Positions 24,183-36,362 of a stretch of 64,000 bases of DNA are shown one piece after another. Every line of letters starts with the position of its first letter. Position 1 is the first letter of the stretch. The DNA is from Gerris lacustris (Eukaryota; Arthropoda; Insecta; Hemiptera; Gerridae), in assembly GCA_951217055.1 (NCBI GenBank), contig OX578276.1:68330144-68394143 (forward strand), written 5' to 3'. Made by a program: the position numbers and the translations under genes. The notes beneath the pieces were generated by a model. The model made no database searches, was not told the origin of the DNA, and saw only the letters and a program-made list of their open reading frames with translations.

Positions 24183-26723
24183 GGAAGGAATTTAGCTTTT
24201 AAAAATAATTATAGCCGACATCTTGGATAAATTATTCCACTGCGCCTTTAGGTTAACCCCACTTTTAAATAAAATTATGGCTTGGTTATACACAAATATT
24301 TGTTTGTTACTTATGCCAATAAATAATTAATATATATTTAAATTATTCAACAAAAGAAAATTATAAAACCGAATACGACGGATAAGACAGTTATTAAATT
24401 AATTGTAAAGGCAATCAAACCTAAACAAATAGTTAATAATAGAAATCTATAGCCACTTTAGAAAATATATTATTTTAACTATATAGACTTAGAGCCACAA
24501 CTAGAGTTTGTTTTAGGAGGAACACCATAACCAAACTGAAATTGTTTTCAAACCAAAGCCAGAGTAAATTGATCAGCTTTTGATTGCTTTTAACTTTCTA
24601 ATACCAATGATTCAATCAGGATAAGTTAAATTGTTAATAAATATAGACCGAGTGAGGCCAAAACTCTTCAAACTAAACAAATTTTACTTATAACAATAAT
24701 TGTAAATGTCAACAAGATTCAATTTGTACTTTTTACTCATAGACTTTGAGCACAATTATTATAATAATTGCAATTTCTTTATATAAGAGTATTATACACA
24801 GAAATTTTTCAGGTGGTACATTCGATTACGAAACAAACCACTTTTAAAAGTTCTTTTTTGAGTGAAACAATAACTAACTATCGCAATTATGTTTATAACT
24901 CGGGTTGTAGGATGTTCAGGATCCCAGTTAAGGGAATCCAACTTCGGTCTTACCTAGTAAAGTGACATAAATAGATTGCTACTTAAGTGAAGGTTTATCC
25001 TGTTGCGAATGCAAACAATACGTTTGATGGAACGAACCAACCTTGCGTCATCCACTACTGTAGTTGTCTAAACCCTTTGACAGCACAAGCCGTTCCTAGG
25101 GCCACAGCTTGTTGCGCCACAGATTTAAAAAAAATTGAGTGAGATAGTTAATTTTAGTTATGTACTTGAAAAAAGAAAAATCTTTTAATTCCTTTTTGAC
25201 CTAAATACAAATACTCCAGAATAAGAAAAAACGATTATGTATAGATAACACTATTTTACACAGGCAAGTGGAAATATAATCAGCTTATACAGTAAAACAA
25301 CGAGGACGTTGAAGAATGCCAAGTTATTCACGTCAAAGAATAATTAAATTTCTGTTTTCACTAATGAGCGTCTAACATATTTATATATTGAGAGTTTATT
25401 ATATCTTGTGATCTGAGAGACTAATATATTGTTTGCAAATAATTACGAAATCTAATTTACACAAAAGAGGGTAAAAGCTGCTCTTAAACAAGGAAACACA
25501 ATTAATGAATTATAATTTGTAAGTTAAAGTTTTATTCGGCTGTCTTAAAACTAGGTATCAGCTGGGTTAATGGGGAAAAAGAGGGAAAAGCCTTCCAATT
25601 ATTCAATTCAAAACAAATTACAATGATTAAATAAACAACGGAACAGGCGGGTATAATTTGACTTTGATAGGCCAAGTCGAGAGAGAAGGAGAAAATACCA
25701 CAGTTCTAAGAAATTGCCACCACTCAGTCAGAAGAGGGTAATTTCAGGGTTCGGGAGGTTTAAAGGTGGGTATTTATTAGGTTGGGAAAGAGGGAGTGGG
25801 GGGGGGGGTGGTTAGGTTGTGGTTAAGGCGAGGGGAGGGAAGGAAAACCAAATAATAGGAGGGTGGGAGTGGTTAAATAAGGAACCTGGAGAGAGGCAGA
25901 GGAGTGAAGCAACGAGACAGAACAAATAGAGTTTAGAGAGACGAGGTAGATATCCACTAGGGCAGAGTAAATACTCTGAGATCAAGTTAAAATAGTCCTA
26001 GGCAAACTTTCTATGCCAAGAAATCGCAGAAAAAGTTACAAAGATTATCTCTCTTACCCTCCTCTCCTACTTATAGCCAATTTCAGAAATAATGATGTTA
26101 AGGAAAATCGATTGAACAATATGCAAGAAATACAAGATAAAGAAAGATTCTAAACCTTCTATTTTTAACCCCTCCGTCATAACATTTTGATAACAAAAAC
26201 AATTTCAAACCTAGAATACACAATTTAATAGTAAAACAATTCTTAAAAAATTTGGTATTAAAATATATGTGTCGATTTCATAGATTTTACTTTGATAAAT
26301 GATATACAAGAAGCAATCTTCTCTTAGGTTCCATTTAAGAAATCTTTATAATATTTTTGATAGTATTTTCCACTTTTTACTTTCTCGTATAAAGAGAAAG
26401 TATTGTGATGGTGCGAAAATTCGATTATGAGATTTTGATGGATTTACACGTTTTGAGGTGCCCTGATTCCAAAAAAGTGGTTTTTAATAAATGTCTGTCT
26501 GTGCAGACGCCTGGAGCTAAACTATTTTGACGAAATTTGGCGTATATGTTTAGAAAAATCATACCCCGAGGCGAAATCTTAAAATGAATTTTAGCTCTAA
26601 ATTTGAGGGCGCTATCCCCCCAAAACTCTAATAAAACGTGGAAAAAAATTATTTCTCGAAATTGGTTCCGACGATTTTGATTAAAAATGTCTAAAATGTA
26701 GTACATTTAAATACGAATCTAAC
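24183..26723. other. No gene recognised
   Basis: AT-rich with a purine/G-rich stretch at about 25670-25930 (a G run at 25799-25808). A block at 26380-26640 (AAAGTATTGTGATGGTGCGAAAATTCGA, TGTCTGTCTGTGCAGACG, TATTTTGACGAAATTTGGC given in parts) has the style of a non-coding dispersed repeat but matches nothing else here. Confidence 0.5.
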
Positions 26724-27164
26724 GATCCCTCCTTGGATCATTCTCAAGCTGACTGTCTAGAAGATTACATCATGATGATTATTATTATTTTAAAAATCGG
26801 GTTAGATGTTAAAATGTAGTAAAATTGAATCATAGTGATTCTCGTCATTTAGCTGAAAGCAGGTTCTGTTTATAGCACTATTAGTTTTAAATTAATAAAT
26901 CTATTATTTTAATATAGAAGTTCCTCATATTTATTAAAATATATATACTTTAATAAATATGAGGAACTTCTATATTAAAATAATGGATTTATTAATTTAA
27001 AACTAATAGTGCAATAAACAGAACCTGCTTTTAGCTAAATGACGAGAATCACTATGATTCAATTTTACTACATTTTAACATCTAACCCGATTTTTAAAAT
27101 AATAATAATCATCAGGATGTAATCTTCTAGACAGTCAGCTTGAGAATGATCCAAAGAGGGATCG
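26724..27164. mobile_element. 441-bp near-perfect palindrome (foldback)
   Basis: Arms of about 210 bases mirror each other around a centre near 26944 (AAAATATATATACTTT). Left arm begins CGATCCCTCCTTGGATCATT and the right arm ends with its complement. Only scattered mismatches are present (for example CATGATGAT versus ATCATCAGG). The sequence just past the right arm, TCGAAATATCGCAAAAGTG, matches a solo fragment at 22390-22425, so the palindrome likely arose by inverted joining of two copies of one repeat. No coding capacity. Confidence 0.9.
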
Positions 27165-30100
27165 AAATATCGCAAAAGTGAGACTTTTATTCCTTTGTTT
27201 GACCCAACTTCTAAAGAAAACAAATAATGATTTATTACAATAATTATTATTGTTTTATAGTAACAAGTTCAAAGCCTATAACATGTACAATACATTATAC
27301 TTAAATTATATTATAATTTATGAATAGCATATATAATTGTGTAAAGTGTAAACACTTTATACGTACAAAGAATCAAAACGAAGGGAAAAATTAATTTTAA
27401 AAATTATAAGAATTCAAAATAAGTAAAAAATACAAGGAAATTGTGACAAATTGCTACCACTCTACTTGCTGCACTAGTAGTACTTGTGAAACACATAAAT
27501 AAAATAAAAATGTGAGTGGCGAGCATGATAGAGTAAGACGAAGATTTATAATAGAAAGCTGAGGTGTTGGGTGGGTAGATGATTTTACTAAGGTTTATTT
27601 TGACAGAATGAACCGTTATCAGAAGGCAAACAGGGATGCAGTTATCAACTCTATCCCTGACTACGAGCTTGCCTTAAGCACCTTACCCTGAAATCTCGCT
27701 ACGCCAAGGAGGCAGACCTCGACGCTTTGTTATACCTGACGTTGTTTCACGCCCACTCCCACCTCCCTACTTAAACTAAATTTACCTCGTTCCCGATTTA
27801 ACCACTTTGGAGAAAGCGAAAACGATAACGGCGTACAGGAAAAGCGCTGAGCGGAAAATATAACAAGCTAACACTTTTTCACAGGTGTAAGATTTGAATA
27901 GAAATTATTCTTCTTCTCCGTTTCATTAAAAAAAAAACCACCTTTATATTTATATTCATCAGTCTGTTTGTTATTTTATTTTTATTGAAATAAATAAATA
28001 TTAATCAATAGGGGAAGAAATACTTAAAAAATAAATTATTCACATAGGTAAATCTATATTCATAATTGTAGAAATAAAATTAGGTATAGCCATCTTGGCA
28101 GATACTAATATTATGTATTAAAAAAATAACTGTGTGTTTGTTGTATGTAGATAATAATAATTGTTAGGCTCATAGGGTTCAAACCTTATATGAGGATCTA
28201 AGAAAAGGATTATCAAAAATTGAATGAATAAATGTTACCCAAAGGGCCACCTTAAAAAAAGGAAAATAAATTAATACGAAGAAAAGATAGGTTTAACGAA
28301 CGAGCATTATAATATCGAAATAATAAAGTGGCACACGCCATGAGTAGATTGGTTACCAGCAGTTATTTTACATGAGTTAATAATTGAAGTTAAATTACAA
28401 ATAAATTATCTGTATTTGATCCGAATCCAAATACTGATAATTGATAAAAAAGAAAAGATAATTTATTTAAGTGAAGCTTCATTCATACAAGTTAAAGTAA
28501 AGTTAAATTATAAAAAAAAAAAATGTTTCACACCAAAAACATTTATTCCCACACACATTCACACAGAAGTTAAATTAAAGAGTCAAAATATAATTAATTA
28601 AATGGACTTAGCCGATGATGTCTGGCAGCATGCCGCGACGTAGGTGCGAAGTTGCGACGTCTTCTACCTGGACTCGATGAGAATCTAAGATGTGTGATTT
28701 ACGTAAAGAATATGTAAAAGCTGAGGACCCTGGGACTAATAAATTGAACTGTTAATACAAAGTAAATGATACATGTTAGAATGGAGACACGTGTCCGTAG
28801 AGCTTCTATCAAGCGAAGCGGTTACTCGGAGCTCCTGGATTCAAATGGGGTGAACGTATGCTATATACTGTGCATCGTATATTGAACATATGTTCTCGAC
28901 GTATGTACGTCCGGGGGAAGATATCCGTATTCCAGCTCAAGCAAGAAGAGTGGTGCCTTTTCTGAACGTCTAAACGAAGGAGATTGCATCGTTACCGTTG
29001 ACAATTTTTATACTTGACTTATAAACAAATATCAAGTTGATCGTAATTTTAAGTAGAAAGTGTAATGTCGGTTTGAAGAAATTATGCTAAATAGTACCAT
29101 TGTTAAAAGAAAATAAGGTTGAACTGAGGTACAAGAATCTCTCGCTTGGCAGCAAGAGATTATATCCCTTTGTCAAACAGTAAATTTGTATGATTTATAT
29201 ATTTGAGTGATTATATATGCATGATATGTACATAGGAGAGTTGATATACCTTTGTCAAAATAATACACTATAAATAATAAAGTAAAATCTGTCCAGAGAT
29301 TACCTCCTACAAACAAGCATACAAAATATATTACCTCTTTATAATATTAGTGCAGATTAGTAGATTGATTTGAATTTATTTTTGACTTGGCTCTTTATTC
29401 CAGTTTAACCTAATTAAGTTGCATTTATCCAAATTCGTTAGTACATCGTACTATTGGAATTGTTGATCAATAGTGTCTTAATTAGCCGAGTGTAGTTAGT
29501 GTATTGGAAGCGCGCTTTGAACCAAGATCCAAACACCGACGTATCTGGTAATTTTAAAAATGGAAGATAAGGTCATAAGTATGGCACTGTCGATCACTAG
29601 ATCACATTAAGTGGGTTGTGATGATTAGGAGTTGGGAGATAACAGGAGTTTGTTTAATAGAAAACCTCTTGATCTATCGTCTATCTCTTGGTCTATATTT
29701 ATGTCATCGAGGGTTTTCAACACCCTAAGTATGGGACATAACCTAACCGCTGTCTTATTGGAGCATAGTTTTTTTTAGTGGTTGAAATTTTCATTGGGTT
29801 ATTTTATCTGGAGGAAAATCACCAGAGCTTTGTGCATCCTACGTGAGAATATTAAATTTAATTTAATTAGGAATGGCTTAACTAAAGGAGAATTGGTATA
29901 ATTTGTTGTCAAAAGCATAAAGTATGAGTGGTAAGTAGATTAAACAAGGGTTTTTATCTCGGGGAATATTGTTAGTGAAGTATTTGGCTTGGCTCCACCG
30001 GAGGGAGGCCACTTTACTCAGATACTGGTACCGGAGGCCCAGGCCGTTAACATCTTCTAAGAGGCCAACATCTCTTTCTGATTCCCAAGCCATCAGATTA

Positions 30101-31449
30101 TATAGGTTGCTGTAATTTCTACTGGGATATTCATTATCACCTTGGACTCGGTCCAGGACTCCTCTTACGCTGTGCCAACTAACCGTACTAGATATACTTA
30201 CATCCGATTGATTTATTTCCCATTTGCCTTCATTTTATTTTTACTTAAAGAAGAAATTATCGTTATTTTATGACTAGTCGGTTCTGTATTTCTGGTTGAT
30301 CCGTCTTCTTTGTCTCTTTTGGTCGTTTATAACGATTATTTGTTTTCAACTTTTTCCTATAGATGGTGGCGATTAAATTTATAAATATAACTGATTTATG
30401 ATAAAATCTTTGTGGTTTTGAATCATTTTTATAAACATAATTACATTTCTCGTTTTTTTTAGTTTTCTTATTTTGCACCGCAGACTATTAAAACCTGTCA
30501 TTTATTTGTATTTCCTTGAAAAACCATTTTAATAAATATATACATTATAAACTTCTTTTACTGGTTTTTATTTACAGATATTTTTATATCATATTTAATA
30601 TTATTCTTTATCTTATTAATTTATTTGCTTTTACCTCTTTATTAATATTAGGTAACTAAAATATGCTGTAAGAAGAATATAAATTCTTGTTCGCTCAATT
30701 AATAAAGATGAAGATTTCTAAACAGCTATTACTATATCGGGTTTATTCTTTTATCGATTTATCTAGCATATTATAATCTGTTGAACATTTTATAAAAACA
30801 CATAACTTAGTATGAATCCCATATTTCATCGGATTTTCACCGTTTGCTCAGAAAATTTAAAATAAAGAAAACATTTTTATCGTTTGTTAGGGCATAAAAA
30901 ACGATAAAAGCATTATCTTTCACAATGTTTCCTTTTTAATTTCTCATATTCGTAGTATAAATAAAGAGAAACCATTGAAACTAAATAAATAACAAATACG
31001 TAAAAAGAAAATGAACTTATGTATAAATAATTTTGTATATACATATTATAGAAAAAAGTACATAATGTATTATGTCAAGAAACTAATAAAGTTTATCATT
31101 ATTATTATCTTTGAAAATTACATTAAAAAGTTTTGTAAACAAAGGAGTCCGAGTCCAGTGAGTAAGAAAGAGAAGGGTAGACCCTAACTAGCAGTAGTTG
31201 AGTTAGAGATTTCCACTCCCCATTTTGTTGGAAAGAGAAGGGAATGTCTCAAACTAAACTCTACACTCTCTTTCTCTTTGCCTCTACACTACCCATCGGG
31301 TTTTTTTTTATCATTTTCATGTTTACTTCTCACTGCTTTTTTGAGGTATGTGCTCCAATTTTTCTGACATATCATATTACAAGCCGTTAAGCCCGTGGCA
31401 ACGGTCATAATGTTATATCTAGAAAAAAAAAAAAAAAATTAAGTAAATT
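27165..31449. other. No gene recognised; one possible decayed SINE
   Basis: AT-rich. At about 29485-29640, GCCGAGTGTAGTTAG, CTTTGAACCAAGATCC and CACTAGATCACATTAAGTG appear in the same order as blocks of the SINE at 35763, so a diverged copy is possible. Slightly more GC-balanced stretches at 27600-27890 and 28600-28980 contain no credible frame. Confidence 0.45.
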
Positions 31450-32300
31450 AATTTTTCCTACTAGCGGCAGCAAAATTACGCATTATTGAACTGTTTTTAG
31501 GCATGAAAGTTTAATTTCTCTGAGGTTTAAAGAAAACTTTACAATACGCAGCAAAAATACGATTTTGAAAAATACGATTTTGCTGCCTAGGCGGCAAAAT
31601 CGTATTTTGCTGAGGATTTTTCCAGGCTAAGCCACGCCCACATTCCCCGCTACAAATAAATAAACAAACAACCATTTCTTTTATATCATCTTTAACCTAA
31701 ATTATTTGAACAATTTACCTTATAAATATTACGAATTTATAAAAAAAAGGTTTATAAATACTTATTATAGATTATATTTATAAAATAGAATGGAGTAAAA
31801 AGATAAAAAAGAAATAAAAACATTACAAAAAATAGTAGGTCTTAAAATAATCATAAATAATTCAATTAGTGCAACACTGCAGCTCATCTATTATTATCAT
31901 TTTAATTTTGTTTTGTTTTTACTGTATTTCTGTCAATTCATTTTTTATAATTGTAACATTGGATATTGTTGCTTGTTTCTTTTTAATTTGAATAGTTCAA
32001 TAATAGTATTTGATAAGTAAGTAAGTATTATGAAATAAATATTATTTATAGGAAACATTTTTCTGCCGCCAGTAGGAAAAATATTGTATGCAACAAGGCA
32101 GCAAAGGAAACATTTCTGCCTCATATTGATATATTGCCTGCCTCGGCTTCGCCTCGACAGTCAATCAAATAAATTACCTGCCTCGGCTTCGCCTCGGCAG
32201 TTAATTTCCATAGCCTGACCTCGCCTCCGGCTCGGAGGCTAATTTAATCATGCGTCAGAAAAATTCCATTTTGCTGCCTAGTTACATAAATAACTAGATA
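31450..32300 (-). mobile_element. Modular palindromic element, copy B
   Basis: Inverted and diverged relative to copy A. It runs from TTTTTCCTACTAGCGGCAGC (near 31451) to a CTGCCGCCAGTAGGAAAAAT inner end (32064-32086), then the shared block ATGCAACAAGGCAGCAAAGG and on to TTTTGCTGCCTAGTTACAT (32270-32288). An internal palindrome at 31571-31606 is built of ATTTTGCTGCC/GGCAAAAT. At 32140-32240 the copy carries GC-rich hairpins (CTGCCTCGGCTTCGCCTCG twice; CCTCCGGCTCGGAGG) that contrast with the AT-rich surroundings. Confidence 0.7.
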
Positions 32301-32720
32301 TGTCTATTGAGATAAGTTATTATTCCTATTTGAAGACCAACAAATCAAAACAAACATTTATTTTTATTGGAATTAATGAGGTTGCCTTAGCTTAGTAATA
32401 ACAAATCATTTCGTCGCCGTCGGGCCACTACTCGATTGTATAAAGGATGTTTTTGAACAGGAAAATTTGACCTACAAAATAAGACTATCCTCATTTTTCT
32501 TCCAAATCGTATTCAAAAGTTATTTGACTGAAATTTTTCTATTTTTATTTATTGTTTTTCTTTAATTGTTAAAGATTTTCAGCGGGGACTTTTAGTTTTT
32601 TTTATTTGTTTAAACAACTCTCAAAGGCGAATCGTATGAAAATTTTCAGTTATAGACAAAATCCATATTTTTCTTTAAAAATAAAGTATGTAATATAATT
32701 TATTACAAACAATCTGTTGT

Positions 32721-32879
32721 GCATATTGCCAACTACATGCCTAGCTCAGTGGTCTACGGGCCTGAAGGGTTTGTTCAAAAGTAAGTGAATTTTTTTTGGC
32801 ATATTGTCAACTACATGCCTAGCTCAGTGGTCTACGGGCCTGAAGGGTTTGTTCAAAAGTAAGTGAATTTTTTTTTTTT
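32721..32879 (+). repeat. 78-bp tandem duplication with A-box-like motif and T-run
   Basis: Two almost identical units each contain TAGCTCAGTGG, which fits the Pol III A-box (D-arm) consensus, then GTTCAAAAG, a poor B-box-like match 30 bases downstream, and end in a run of 8-12 T. The A-to-B spacing is too short for a normal tRNA and no acceptor stem is seen, so these are not tRNA genes. They could be tRNA-derived fragments. Confidence 0.7.
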
Positions 32880-33828
32880 ATCCAAAATAAACGATATAAC
32901 TTTAGGAATTTGATTCCGATTTGCACTTTTTTCATTATACATACTTGCTTTGATGGTTATTTTATTTATAATTCTGAAATCTATGAAGTTGAAAATTATT
33001 TAATGGTTTTTATTTATTAGGAGAATAAAGCACATGGTTCATATCGTAATATGTACCAAATATTGTTTTTGAAAGATAATTCGGGCTCACATTAAGACGG
33101 AGTCAATGCAGGGAGATCAGTTTTTGAACTGCAGAAATTGACTAAACTGCGCGAATTGAGAAAAATCATGGAAATACAGTACTGCACCACACGTGTTCTT
33201 CCTGAGTCCTACACTTGTGGATCTTGCGTCTCAATTCGCGCGGTCTCTTATATTTCTACTGTTGAAAAAAACAGCCCTGCCCTACGCTATAACTGTCGTA
33301 CTTTTTGAAACGAAGTTCCTTAGGACATGTTTCACCGTCTGGAGCCCGGGACCGTTACTAAAACAACCGTCAAATTCTAACTGCCACAAAACCGACCATC
33401 ACCAAATCCACCGCTGACGATAACTTGAGTACTTCACTAAGTAAAAATAGTTAGTTACTTTAAATGTTGTCTCTTTTCTAACTCCGCCATGTATAAGTAG
33501 TTAACATCGTATTTATATTTAATGACAAGTGTAAGAAACTTCATTCTCGCGACATCACATGTAATTTTTTTTTATTATTATAATGTATTCATTCCATAAT
33601 GAATTAATATAGTCTTGTAATTCATAAGCTTAATGCCATTAATGCCCTACACCTGGACCTCCACATAGGGCTGTCCTATGTCTCTGATGGGGATGGGCGG
33701 ATAGCAAGCAGTAAATTCATGAGTTGACAAGGGGGGGGGGAGCCTTTTATTTATAATTATATATATGAGAAAATTTTGTTTGAGTTAGTTGAAGCGATTT
33801 TTAATGTTTTAATAGAAAGCAGGTTTAT
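32880..33828. other. No gene; short inverted pair
   Basis: ACTGCGCGAATTGAGA (33146-33161) and TCTCAATTCGCGCGGT (33228-33243) are reverse complements about 66 bases apart, perhaps the remains of a small foldback. A poly-G run lies at 33731-33741. Confidence 0.5.
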
Positions 33829-34063
33829 ACTCTTTTTACAATTAGTATTAACTTTTGACAGCACGGGAAAACCGAAAAAATGTGGAGGGGATCCAATAAG
33901 AGCCCTGGGTTTTGAATTCGAGGAGGTCAGACCAACAAGGGTAATAAAAATGTCACTGGCTCCACCCCTCCCACAGGCCTATTATAATAGTAGTGTCTTT
34001 TCCCCCCCTCATATTAGTTTGCCAATCTGAGTGTCAAAAGTTGATACTAATTGTAAAAAGAGT
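33829..34063. mobile_element. Small MITE-like foldback, 235 bp
   Basis: Terminal inverted repeats of about 34 bases: ACTCTTTTTACAATTAGTAT at the left and its complement at the right, with one mismatch. The right flank repeats GTAAAAAGAGTATAG, which again mirrors the left end. No coding capacity and no clear target duplication. Confidence 0.7.
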
Positions 34064-35755
34064 CTAAAAGTAAAAAGAGTATAGGTCTTTTGCTAAACGT
34101 ACGTTTTAGCATTAACCTAATTGTTCAATAGTTTAACCTCTCTTATAATTAAATCCATATGGTTTTTGATACATACGGATATTATTGTTAGTTAAAAGAT
34201 GCTTTCGATAATCCTACATACTAACTAACTCTTGTAACTACTCTACTCTTGTAATGTTTATAGAAATAGACCTGATTTAAACGGGTAAAGCTATTTTTAA
34301 TTACTCGGTTTAAAATTTATTTAAATCCTGTTAAAGCTTTTTAAAATCTTGAATAACACATCTGAATTTGTATATTTTGAATTAAAAGAAGGTTTATACT
34401 TATTTTAATAAAAATTGTATGAGATTTTCTTTATAAGTGAGAATCATGTTATATTTTATAAAAGCTTGCGGTGAAAGGATTTATAAATACTTTTTGGGTT
34501 AAATGATGATTGAATTTATTTTAAAAGCTTTTTAAAATAAGGGGTCATCAAATATTTATTTCTATTATAAAGCCATGTTGAAATAACGTAAGAGCAAAAA
34601 GCCAATTCATTCAATGGGAAATATAAATACTTATTTGCTTTTTTTTACAGTTATTCAGCTAATGCTCTTAAGTATAATTTGTTTCTATAGAAAACAGTAT
34701 TTATATTTACTTCTTTTATACCTGGAGAGAATTATAAAATATGAAGTACTATTTGTAGTTTTTTTCACATTCCGTATTGTTGAGAAGTTTTTAAAGAAAA
34801 CTACTCTTGGAAGTCTACGTTCACTTCAATACAGATTTCAAGAGGAAAACTCTTATTAAAGAGAAGGTAGACAGATGTTGACTACAAACTAGCTGGTTCT
34901 TTAAAATCCTTTACCCCTCTTACAATTCAACTATCACGTAATTCTGAATGGTCGATAAATGTTAGCTTTCTGCTCCTGCAATATTTACGTTAAATTATAG
35001 TTGTGGTATTGATAATAGTACAATTTAATTTCGAATTGTCGGCGTCGGTGTTGTTTTTAAAAAAGATTATTTTAATATTATTCTCTATTTTACCCGCTTT
35101 TAATAACTTCAAATTTTTGTCCGTGACAAATCTTTTAACTTAGATTTGACCTACTTCTCGACTATCTAGAAAGCTGAAATTTGTAAGGTTATTTTTACAC
35201 TTATGTTGACTGACAATGCAATTATCAGTCATTAGTTTTACAAAATCGTTTTTATTAGCCGATAAATCGCTAAATTACTGATACATTTTGGAAATAAAAT
35301 TTAAACAAAATTGTAAACAACGACAACTAGGTAAGGGAGGTTATTTCCACTTAAATTATTTAATTTTAAAGGGCAAATATTTCGAAGGTTAGAGAAAGCT
35401 TTGTTAGAACCCCGTCCCTTTTCCTGTCACTTTGAGATGAGGCAACCTCCAGACTTACCGTCAAATACTTCGATGTAGGGTAGAGCAACATCTATCCTCC
35501 TCCCTCATCCCTGCTTTCGCGCCTTGTATATTCGTGGTCTGTCTCCGGTTCTAATGATTTTCCTCCAGCAACTTTTATTATAATTATATATTATACGTTT
35601 CTATACAATGTTATCAACTCAACTATTTTTGACGCATCAATAATTACACGCTTTTATTAAGTTTCGCTTGGCTATAAGGGTCTGAAGTCAAGGAGTAAAG
35701 TGAGGTTATGGACCAAAAAAGAACAGACTTGGCAATAATAATAATTATTATTATT
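34064..35755. other. AT-rich DNA without recognisable gene
   Basis: Only low-complexity AT-rich sequence and short frames. A (TAA/ATT) microsatellite at about 35733-35760 is the landing site of the SINE that follows. Confidence 0.5.
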
Positions 35756-35762
35756 ATTATAG

Positions 35763-35964
35763 GGTGCCGGTGTAGCCGAGGGATTAGCTCACTCGACTTG
35801 AAACCAAGGTCTAAACCTCGGCTGTGAGTGATCGAATCCCAGAGGGGTGAGACATGTTTCACACTGATGATCTCATCGATTAGATGAGTAAAGTGACCGG
35901 ATAACCCCCGTCCTGTAATGACCTAAGATGTTGAACGGCACCAAAACCACAAAAAAAAAAAAAA
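35763..35964 (+). mobile_element. tRNA-Ser-like SINE with poly(A) and 7-bp TSD
   Basis: The head has an A-box-like TGTAGCCGAGGG (35771-35782), the anticodon-region string GACTTGAAACCAAGG, which resembles tRNA-Ser with a TGA anticodon, and a B-box-like TGATCGAATCC (35829-35839). A unique body follows and ends in about 14-15 A. The 7-bp sequence ATTATAG precedes the head (35756-35762) and follows the tail (35965-35971), supporting retrotransposition. Such SINEs are transcribed by Pol III and mobilised by LINE machinery (established for the class); which LINE would serve this one is not shown. Confidence 0.85.
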
Positions 35965-36207
35965 ATTATAGAAAACAAAAAGCATTTGAAAAAAGTCAAG
36001 AGCAAAACATTTCGAGGTATGGCCAACAGCCGTCTACCTGGAGTTGGACTTCTTAAATAAACTAACAATTCCATGCAACAAATCTCCATATATGCACTAG
36101 CTACATCCAGACTTGGCCATAAGGACTAAATTATTGTCTTCTAGGTTTTATCCTATTGAACGTTTTATAATATACTATTTTCAGATTTAACAAATCATCA
36201 TAGCTCT

Positions 36208-36328
36208 CAGTGCCGGATCTAAGGGGGGGCTGCGGGGGGCAAGCGCCCCAGGCGGCACGCCCGGGGGGCGGCAAAACGAGGTGGAAAACTAAAATGATAA
36301 ATAAAGGAAAAATAATATAAATTTCACG

Positions 36329-36362
<34 letters not shown>

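Noticed and set aside
29878..30093. 71-residue minus-strand frame that looks moderately complex
   Set aside because: No recognisable domain, no splice context and no homologous repeat in the window; too weak to call a gene.
32721..32879. A pair of tRNA genes
   Set aside because: A-box is good but B-box spacing is too short and no acceptor stem pairs.
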